Assembly: GCA_030426445.1 (NCBI GenBank) | Contig: JAUHYS010000167.1 | Coordinates: 1 to 5,306, forward strand | Length of the DNA: 5,306 nucleotides | From: a bacterium | Lineage (GTDB): Bacteria > UBA10199 > DSSB01 | Direction: 5' to 3' | In this document: positions 1 through 4,328 of the stretch, one piece after another | Position numbering within the stretch: the stretch's first letter is position 1 | Layout of the letters: each line of letters opens with the position of its first letter | Translations under genes and position numbers: made by a program | The notes under the pieces: generated by a model | The model's input: only the letters and a program-made list of their open reading frames with translations | The model's database searches: none | Told to the model about the DNA's origin: nothing

Positions 1-330
1 TTCTGCGGTCAGATGGTGGACTAAAAACACCGAAATATTTTCAAAAGGTTTTTTTCCTAAAAGAAGTTGTCCATTTATCACATCGGATAAACTGGGCATG
101 CGCGCCAGATAAGCATCAATTCGATTAGATAAAGAACCGATTTTATGTTCGGCATCAATGGTGGTATGCGATGGGTCTGGAACAATCTTATTTGGAGGAA
201 TGATTGTTTTGCGGTGTTCCTGAGGACTCGTTAACTCAGGATGAAAGGGATCTCCCTCATTTTCACCTCTAAATATATTTTCAAATTGAGGATACTTTTT
301 ATGAATATTATCAAGAAATGAGTCTTTCAT
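1..330 (-). CDS. Unrecognised protein, N-terminal 110 residues (runs off the window)
   Basis: An open frame of exactly 110 codons runs from an ATG at 330-328 to the window edge without a stop, so only the N terminus is present. The start is supported by a purine-rich AGGGTAGGG sequence 5 bases upstream. The protein begins MKDSFLDNIHKKYPQ, has no signal peptide or membrane segment, and has a Pro/His-rich stretch around residues 32-60. A more ordered-looking part begins near residue 66 (SNRIDAYLARMPSLSD) and ends KKPFENISVFLVHHLTAE. The spacing of MPSL, KPF and an internal His loosely recalls the N-terminal part of S-adenosylhomocysteine hydrolases, but this is a weak resemblance and I do not assign a function. 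It lies 39 bases downstream of the cupin gene on the same strand with no terminator between, so co-transcription is likely. The reading frame is fairly certain; the identity is not. Confidence 0.75.
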   Translation of the reverse strand, partial: MKDSFLDNIHKKYPQFENIFRGENEGDPFHPELTSPQEHRKTIIPPNKIVPDPSHTTIDAEHKIGSLSNRIDAYLARMPSLSDVINGQLLLGKKPFENISVFLVHHLTAE

Positions 331-369
331 AATTTCCCTACCCTTTATTAATCAATCTTTGCATACCCA

Positions 370-876
370 TTAACCCCGCGTGAGTTTTTTAATCACCTCT
401 TCATGTTGGGGATAGTGTTCAAGAAAGTAAGAACGCTTGGGCATTTCAAAATCTCTAAAATCAAAACCCGGTGCCACGGTACACCCTACCAGAGCGTACC
501 CTTCACTGTTTGTGACACTTGCACCAAACCAATTGCCAGCTGGCACCACTGCCTGCAGACACTCTCCTCTTTCAACCTGCCGCCCCAAGTGAATCTCGGA
601 ATATTTGCCACCTTTATCAATCACATGAACCGTTAAACCGGTCCCATCATAAAAATGCCAAATTTCGTCTTGTTTGATACGGTGTAGGGCGGAAAAATCT
701 TGATCTGCTATTAAAAAATATATGGAAGTGCAGTAAGAACGGTCCCCTTCGAAAGACTCGTTAAGGGCCTTGTGGTCTAATAAAACAGAGGAGCGATACA
801 CCTCGCGGTAATACCCTCCTTCAGGGTGAGGCTCTAATTGAAGTTGCTTAATCCAATGTTGAATCTCTTCCCTCAA
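370..876 (-). CDS. Cupin_5 (DUF985) family protein
   Basis: This 168-residue protein is close to the usual size of the Cupin_5/DUF985 family, small single-domain beta-barrel proteins related to yeast YML079w whose biochemical role is mostly undefined. Family hallmarks are in order: HPEGGYYRE at residues 17-25, TSIYFLI at 50-56, the cupin stretch SALHRIKQDEIWHFYDG at 62-78 with His65, Glu71 and His74, VPAGNWFGA at 111-119 and GCTVAPGFDFRDFE at 131-144. No signal peptide or membrane segment is seen, so it is probably cytoplasmic. The start is a TTG: the frame has no ATG or GTG between it and the upstream stop at 904-906, and a GGGAG ribosome site lies 7 bases before it. It follows the redoxin lipoprotein gene by 91 bases, where a separate promoter candidate sits, so it may be only loosely coupled to the thiol-redox pair. 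The family assignment is strong; substrate and reaction are unknown. Confidence 0.93.
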   Translation of the reverse strand: MREEIQHWIKQLQLEPHPEGGYYREVYRSSVLLDHKALNESFEGDRSYCTSIYFLIADQDFSALHRIKQDEIWHFYDGTGLTVHVIDKGGKYSEIHLGRQVERGECLQAVVPAGNWFGASVTNSEGYALVGCTVAPGFDFRDFEMPKRSYFLEHYPQHEEVIKKLTRG

Positions 877-906
877 AAAATGACTCCCTTCTTCTAAAGT
901 GCTTTA

Positions 907-939
907 ATCACATTTTATCACTTCGAAGAAAGAAGCCAA
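907..939 (-). promoter_or_regulatory. Candidate promoter for the cupin gene, with GTGAT direct repeats over the -10
   Basis: Read on the minus strand, TTGGCT (939-934, 4 of 6 to the sigma-70 -35 consensus) is followed after 16 bases by TAAAAT (917-912, 5 of 6 to the -10). Initiation would fall near 905, giving a leader of about 29 nt that contains the GGGAG site before the TTG start. Two GTGAT copies spaced by one helical turn (921-917 and 911-907) flank and overlap the -10, a layout that could bind a regulator; this is inference. CTTCGAAG at 921-928 is a perfect 8-base palindrome inside the spacer. Confidence 0.4.
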
Positions 940-967
940 GTCGAGTTCATTAATTAGAAATAAAAAA

Positions 968-1618
968 TTAATACTTTACCGAACAACCATAGGCTTTTGT
1001 TGAAGAAACACTCACGGGTTTCCCTGCACTTAATTCTTCATAAGCCTGTTTAACATAATTGGTTGCACCCGGAATATCCTCTTGTTTGAAAGATGAGACA
1101 CTGTCAATGGCTCCCATGTAAGCCAGTTGACCTTTTGTATCGATCACGTACATATGAGGCGTGGTTTTAGCACCGTAAAGACGGCCGACTTTGCCTTCGG
1201 GATCCAATAAAACATGACTGGGAGAGGCTTGTTCTTTTTCAAAGATAGCTTTGGCTCCCTCGGCGTCAGCATAACCTTGTTTTTCGGGTGCAGAAGAAAT
1301 CACACTCATCCAAACCACTCCTTTATCCATCAGTTCTTTTTGAAGTTTTTGCATATTTTGGCTATCATAATGCTTTCTGACATAAGGGCATTCGGCATTA
1401 AACCATTCTAGGACAACATACTTTCCAAGTTGGTCTTTCAAGCTAATTTCTTTACCGCTAATATCTTTAACAGAAAACTGTGGAGCTATTTCTCCTACTT
1501 TAGCTTGAATGTCAGTTCCTTGTTTCTCTATTGGGTTAGACTGGCTTTCACCAGTGGAACATGCCGCTAATCCCAAAAGGGCGACTGCAATAAAAGACAT
1601 GAGTTTATTTTTAAGCAT
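968..1618 (-). CDS. Periplasmic thioredoxin-fold (AhpC/TSA-Redoxin-like) lipoprotein
   Basis: This 216-residue protein has a type II signal peptide (MLKNKLMSFIAVALLGLAAC) with the lipobox LAAC, so Cys20 should be lipidated and the protein anchored facing the periplasm. A Redoxin/AhpC-TSA type thioredoxin fold follows: VGEIAPQFSVKDISGKEISL at 41-60, the active-site strand YVVLEWFNAECPYVRKHY at 67-84, and the cis-proline loop KTTPHMYVID with Pro154. The active site is CPYV, with Cys77 but no second Cys of a CxxC, and the classical peroxiredoxin Thr three residues before the Cys is Asn74. The only other Cys of the mature domain is Cys212 in the C-terminal GCSVKY, which may act as resolving residue. 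The ATG has AAAGGA 6 bases upstream and lies 15 bases after the stop of the DsbD-like gene, indicating one transcript. Likely role: a thiol reductase or peroxidase recharged by that neighbour; the substrate is unknown. Confidence 0.9.
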   Translation of the reverse strand: MLKNKLMSFIAVALLGLAACSTGESQSNPIEKQGTDIQAKVGEIAPQFSVKDISGKEISLKDQLGKYVVLEWFNAECPYVRKHYDSQNMQKLQKELMDKGVVWMSVISSAPEKQGYADAEGAKAIFEKEQASPSHVLLDPEGKVGRLYGAKTTPHMYVIDTKGQLAYMGAIDSVSSFKQEDIPGATNYVKQAYEELSAGKPVSVSSTKAYGCSVKY

Positions 1619-1633
1619 TGTTTTTTCCTTTAT

Positions 1634-3814
1634 TCATTGGTTTTCGTTTTGATGCGCTGGTGAAAAAAGTTCCAGCACAGTGTTTTTGGTTAAAATTTCA
1701 GGTAGAATCACTGGCCGATTTTTTTTGCCTTTAGCATAATAAACGTAAAGAGGCACTCCCTGGCGGCCATAGTTTGCAAGGACTTTTGCAATTTTTTCAT
1801 CTTTGAGAGTCCAGTCGGCTTTAAGAAGAGCCACTTCATAATCAGAAAAGGCTTTGCGAACTGCTGCAGATTGCAAAACCAAACGCTCATTGACCTGACA
1901 ACTGATACACCAGGCTGCAGTGAAATCAAGAAATACAGGTTTCCCTTCGTCTAAGTATTGAGCCAATTTTTGTTCGGAAAAGGCTTCCCAGTTCAGCTGA
2001 TTATGGGAAGGGTAACTGGTTGGAGATTTTGTATCGTTTATATGAGAGGCTATCGGCAAGCCTACCCAAAGACTTAAGCCAATACCTATCAAAGCAAATA
2101 AAGTTTTAAAAAACCTTGAGCGTTTAAAACGAGTCGCCAACCAAATAAAACCAGCAAGTACAAGGATGCCTGACAGGACCTGTAAAATTCCGTCACTGCC
2201 AATCATAAAACTTAATACCCAAAGCAGCCAAAGTATCGTTGCTGCCAATAAAAATCCCATGGCCTGTTGAAAACTTTGCATCCAGTTGCCTGGCTTAGGT
2301 AAAAACTTGCGCCAATATGGAAAATAACACAAAAGTAGATAGGGCAAGGCCATCCCTAACGCAATCAAAGTAAAGATCAAAAAAATTTCTAAAGTAGAAC
2401 GAGTTAAAGCATAACCAATCGCTGAACCCATTAATGGCGCCATACAAGGCGTGGCAACCAAAGTCGCAAAAATTCCTGTCCAAAAAGAGCCCATATAACC
2501 CGAACTCTGACTTAAATTCGACCCTAAGCCCATCCAGGAACTGCCTATTTCAAACACTCCCCATAAGCTCAAGCTAAACAGAAAAATCAAATCAATTAAA
2601 ATGACCAGAAAGACTGGAGACTGTAAATGAAAACCCCATCCCAGTTGCTCCCCACCTTGCCGTAACAAAAGTAAGGCTCCGACTAAAAGCCAAAATGAAA
2701 TGAGCACCCCGCCCGTATAAACCCAGGCATGGATTTGAATGGTTTTCTGATCATGCTGACTCTTTTTCAAAAAATTAAGAACCTTAATAGAGAGCACTGG
2801 AAAAACACAGGGCATGAGATTAAGTAGTATGCCCCCTAAAAATGCAAATAAAAGCGGCCATGCCACAAAAGAGCTGACAACAGAAGAACTCACTCCTTTC
2901 GCGCCAACGCTGTCTGACTTGGCTGTCAGCCAATACACTTGAGGCTTGGTATTTTGCTTTTGATGGAATACCAACAAGCCAGCCACTTGATCGATCGGCT
3001 CCAGGTTTGTGGGATCGCGACTCAGTTGCAGCTCTGATTTTTGAGCGTCTATTTTAACTGAGCTCGCATTTTCTATCACACCGGGCTTCCAGGGGAAAAA
3101 ATTGACTTTGGGATTTTTCTTAATAAGTTCTTGCAGCTTTTCATCTTTGAAGTAAAGTTGAAAGACTTGATCTGTCAGTGTAAAATGGCTTGTTAGCTGT
3201 GGAAGGACTTTGGGCTGCTGTTGCTGAGTCTGTAAAAATTTTGATTGCCACATCGGATCTGGCTGAGTTTTTTTTCCAACAATAAAGCTTATTTCTAGAT
3301 CCGCTTGCTCGGGAATACATTCCACCTTGCAAACCAACCAAGTAGCTGTGGCCTTAAATTGAATCTTCTGACCCACGCGCAGATCTTTGGGGACTTTAAC
3401 ATCTGCAATTAATAAAGCTTCCTGCTCGTAGCCATAATTGGCTAAGGGGGGCAACTCAATCTTTTGAGGAATAGGAAATTGTAATGCGCCGACTTGAAAA
3501 CCCGGAGGTAATTTCCATTCGAGCTTAGGTGGTTCTCCAGAATCTCCAGGGTTTTGCCAATAAATGTGCCAGTCGGGTTGAAGCTTAAAATACCACCCCA
3601 TCTGTAATGGATCTCCAGGAGATAGGGTTGCAGGGCTAACGAGATAAGTTTCTACATGCGAGGTCACTGTTTTTTTGCCAACAGAAGCTTGACTCTGGAG
3701 TGTTCGCGCAAAAGCGGCTTGAGAGAATAAGGCCAATAAAATTGCTAAAACAACAGAAATCCTAAGAAACTCCGAGATCCGTGATAAATGTCTTTTTAAA
3801 AAAAATATTGTCAT
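1634..3814 (-). CDS. DsbD/ScsB-family thiol:disulfide interchange protein (protein-disulfide reductase)
   Basis: Proteins of this family carry electrons from cytoplasmic thioredoxin across the inner membrane to periplasmic thiol proteins. A signal peptide (residues 1-36, hydrophobic core around 20-30, ending QAAFA) precedes a large periplasmic region. That region holds a DsbD alpha/DsbC-type domain (about 50-180) with WHIYWQNPGDSGEPPKL at 82-98 and a Cys162-x3-Cys166 pair, then a second less recognisable segment (about 205-300). Eight predicted membrane helices (about 318-590) form the DsbD core, with the paired cysteines Cys336 in NLMPCVFP and Cys457 in ATPCMAPL. The C-terminal thioredoxin-like domain (about 606-715) has DFTAAWCISC (Cys636, Cys639) and cis-Pro688 in GVPLYVYY. 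At 726 residues it is longer than E. coli DsbD (565) because of the N-terminal region, which is closer to ScsB-like proteins. The ATG at 3814 has only a weak ribosome site (GCGGAA, about 16 bases upstream). A redoxin lipoprotein gene follows after 15 bases. Confidence 0.95.
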   Translation of the reverse strand: MTIFFLKRHLSRISEFLRISVVLAILLALFSQAAFARTLQSQASVGKKTVTSHVETYLVSPATLSPGDPLQMGWYFKLQPDWHIYWQNPGDSGEPPKLEWKLPPGFQVGALQFPIPQKIELPPLANYGYEQEALLIADVKVPKDLRVGQKIQFKATATWLVCKVECIPEQADLEISFIVGKKTQPDPMWQSKFLQTQQQQPKVLPQLTSHFTLTDQVFQLYFKDEKLQELIKKNPKVNFFPWKPGVIENASSVKIDAQKSELQLSRDPTNLEPIDQVAGLLVFHQKQNTKPQVYWLTAKSDSVGAKGVSSSVVSSFVAWPLLFAFLGGILLNLMPCVFPVLSIKVLNFLKKSQHDQKTIQIHAWVYTGGVLISFWLLVGALLLLRQGGEQLGWGFHLQSPVFLVILIDLIFLFSLSLWGVFEIGSSWMGLGSNLSQSSGYMGSFWTGIFATLVATPCMAPLMGSAIGYALTRSTLEIFLIFTLIALGMALPYLLLCYFPYWRKFLPKPGNWMQSFQQAMGFLLAATILWLLWVLSFMIGSDGILQVLSGILVLAGFIWLATRFKRSRFFKTLFALIGIGLSLWVGLPIASHINDTKSPTSYPSHNQLNWEAFSEQKLAQYLDEGKPVFLDFTAAWCISCQVNERLVLQSAAVRKAFSDYEVALLKADWTLKDEKIAKVLANYGRQGVPLYVYYAKGKKNRPVILPEILTKNTVLELFSPAHQNENQ

Positions 3815-3847
3815 TCTAAGTCAGTTTTTTCCGCAAGATAAAAAAAT

Positions 3848-3861
3848 GTTTAATATTAAAC
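3848..3861. repeat. Perfect 14-base palindrome upstream of the DsbD-like gene
   Basis: GTTTAATATTAAAC is a perfect inverted repeat centred about 40 bases before the ATG at 3814 and inside the presumed leader. It contains a TAATAT that could serve as a -10, but no acceptable -35 lies 16-18 bases before it. It could be an operator for a dimeric regulator or simply a chance AT-rich palindrome; which is not decidable here. Confidence 0.35.
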
Positions 3862-3915
3862 TGTACTTAGATACGCCATTTATTATTAGCAAGTTACATT
3901 TTTATACGATTTAAT

Positions 3916-3944
3916 AAAAAAAGCCAGATAGATTCCATCTGGCT
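3916..3944 (-). terminator. Intrinsic terminator, minus strand
   Basis: Read on the minus strand, AGCCAGAT (3944-3937), a 7-base loop and ATCTGGCT (3929-3922) form a perfect 8-bp stem followed at once by six more Ts (3921-3916), a standard rho-independent terminator. On the plus strand the stem is followed only by a broken T-rich stretch, so the minus direction is preferred. It lies 101 bases before the DsbD-like start. It must therefore end an upstream minus-strand transcript from the intergenic region, or act as an attenuator in that gene's leader. Confidence 0.8.
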
Positions 3945-3983
3945 ATGGTTTTACCGGTTTTTCCTCGTTAGGTCGTTGGCTTA

Positions 3984-4082
3984 CAAATTTACTTTACTTA
4001 ATAGCCAATCAATCTCGCCCGGGGAAATTGTCGTCTCACTTGTTAAATTGTTCGGAGGATTAAAAGTTGAAGTATAACACCC
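3984..4082 (-). pseudogene. Possible gene-tail remnant: 33 open codons without a start, then stop and terminator
   Basis: Between an in-frame TAA at 4085-4083 and a TAA at 3983-3981, the minus strand is open for 33 codons that read GCYTSTFNPPNN and on to ISPGEIDWLLSKVNL. The composition looks protein-like, and the stop falls 37 bases before the terminator stem, as at the end of a real gene. There is no ATG, GTG or TTG in the stretch, and the frame upstream of the TAA is open for only 11 more codons. It could be a decayed gene end or a chance reading of a structured RNA; an open run of this length is not rare in AT-rich DNA. Confidence 0.15.
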
Positions 4083-4090
4083 TTAACCAT
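4043..4090 (-). CDS. Possible 15-residue leader peptide rich in branched-chain residues
   Basis: An ATG at 4090-4088, with AGGGG 5 bases upstream, opens a 15-codon ORF (MVKGVILQLLILRTI) ending TAA at 4045-4043. It starts about 20 nt after the inferred transcription start, and a terminator follows about 100 bases later, which resembles a translated attenuator. Ten of the 15 residues are Val, Ile or Leu. However, no branched-chain amino acid gene follows; the next gene is the DsbD-like reductase. An AT-rich stretch can give such a peptide by chance, so this is a weak call. Confidence 0.2.
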   Translation of the reverse strand: MVKGVILQLLILRTI

Positions 4091-4156
4091 CCTTACCCCT
4101 GTGTTGATTATTTTCTGGTTATAGCCATAATTAATTTTTTAACAAGAGCACTTTAG
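4067..4156 (+). CDS. Possible 29-residue hydrophobic peptide (TTG start)
   Basis: GGAGG at 4054-4058 is placed 8 bases before a TTG that opens a 29-codon ORF ending TAG at 4154-4156. The product starts MKYNTLNHPYPCVDY and continues with a hydrophobic run FLVIAIINFL ahead of TRAL, long enough to associate with a membrane but shorter than a typical full helix. I found no good promoter on this strand upstream. The minus-strand RNA candidate would be antisense to its ribosome site and its first 15 codons. It is very short and without known relatives I can name, so it may be spurious. Confidence 0.15.
   Translation: MKYNTLNHPYPCVDYFLVIAIINFLTRAL
4118..4145 (-). promoter_or_regulatory. Candidate minus-strand promoter of the intergenic RNA
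   Basis: On the minus strand TTGTTA (4145-4140, 4 of 6 to -35) is followed after 16 bases by TATAAC (4123-4118, 5 of 6 to -10). The predicted start is near 4111. In an AT-rich spacer such matches occur by chance, but the pairing with a strong terminator about 200 bases downstream raises its credibility. Confidence 0.4.
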
Positions 4157-4218
4157 CAAGTTTGAATTTTTATCTTCTTATCCAGAACTCACTCAATTAA
4201 AACATTGCTTAAAAACTT

Positions 4219-4247
4219 TTGTTATGTTGAGTTCACATCTCTATAAA
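4219..4247 (+). promoter_or_regulatory. Candidate promoter of the EF-hand/transglutaminase-like gene
   Basis: TTGTTA (4219-4224, 4 of 6 to -35), a 17-base spacer and TATAAA (4242-4247, 5 of 6 to -10) form the best sigma-70-like pair upstream of the rightward gene. Initiation near 4254 would give a leader of about 75 nt before the ATG at 4329. Confidence 0.45.
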
Positions 4248-4310
4248 CATTTATATTCAAAATTGATAACTAATATAAAAGTCGGGTTTTAGAGGAAAAA
4301 GACGCACTAA

Positions 4311-4322
4311 ACTTTATAAAGT
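4311..4322. repeat. 12-base palindrome just before the rightward gene
   Basis: ACTTTATAAAGT is a perfect inverted repeat ending 6 bases before the ATG at 4329. It lies between a purine-rich AGAGGA (4291-4296), which is too far from the ATG for normal use, and the start codon. It contains TATAAA, which as a -10 would give an almost leaderless message, but no -35 is seen. Possible operator, translational hairpin or chance. Confidence 0.3.
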
Positions 4323-4328
4323 AAAACC

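Larger units (their letters stand above)
3916..4111 (-). ncRNA. Candidate small RNA or attenuating leader, about 196 nt
   Basis: A promoter-like pair at 4145-4118 would start transcription near 4111, and the strong terminator at 3944-3916 would end it, outlining an RNA of about 196 nt with no long ORF. Within it, CAATTTC and GAGATTG (4030-4024 with 4016-4010) can form a 7-bp stem with one G-U pair and a CCCGGGC loop. AGCCAA/TTGGCT (4008-4003 with 3981-3976) can form a second stem with a 21-base loop, and the terminator hairpin follows. I tried to match it to tmRNA and 6S RNA and saw no tag ORF, tRNA-like end or long interrupted helix. It may be an independent RNA, or an untranslated leader that sometimes reads through into the DsbD-like gene. 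The existence of the transcript is inferred from the two signals only. Confidence 0.35.
3815..4328. other. Divergent intergenic region (514 bases)
   Basis: This AT-rich stretch separates the leftward redox genes from the rightward EF-hand gene and contains no long ORF. From left to right it holds a 14-base palindrome (3848-3861), a minus-strand terminator (3916-3944), and a less AT-rich structured patch (about 3970-4060). Next come overlapping short ORFs on both strands (4043-4156), a minus-strand promoter candidate (4118-4145), a plus-strand promoter candidate (4219-4247) and a 12-base palindrome (4311-4322). Between 4156 and 4218 I see nothing specific. No tRNA cloverleaf or known riboswitch core was recognised by eye. 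Confidence 0.8.

Noticed and set aside
403..636. 77-codon plus-strand ORF inside the cupin gene
   Set aside because: It is antisense to well-conserved cupin motifs, has no ribosome site of note and no recognisable protein features.
877..967. A terminator between the lipoprotein and cupin genes
   Set aside because: Only a weak all-AT inverted repeat (ATTAAT/ATTAAT) is present just after the stop, without a GC-containing stem.
1214..1411. 65-codon plus-strand ORF inside the lipoprotein gene
   Set aside because: It is fully antisense to the conserved redoxin core and its composition is that of a reversed coding strand.
968..1618. Calling the lipoprotein a classical thioredoxin (TlpA/ResA) or a 2-Cys peroxiredoxin
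   Set aside because: The CxxC of TlpA/ResA is absent (CPYV), and the peroxiredoxin Thr three residues before the Cys is Asn, so neither specific name is justified.
3815..3915. A sigma-70 promoter directly upstream of the DsbD-like gene
   Set aside because: TTGCTA and several AT-rich -10-like words occur, but none are paired at 16-18 bases with acceptable matches.
3916..4111. Identifying the intergenic RNA as tmRNA, 6S RNA or a known riboswitch
   Set aside because: No tag ORF with tRNA-like ends, no long helix with a central bubble and no known aptamer core was visible by eye.
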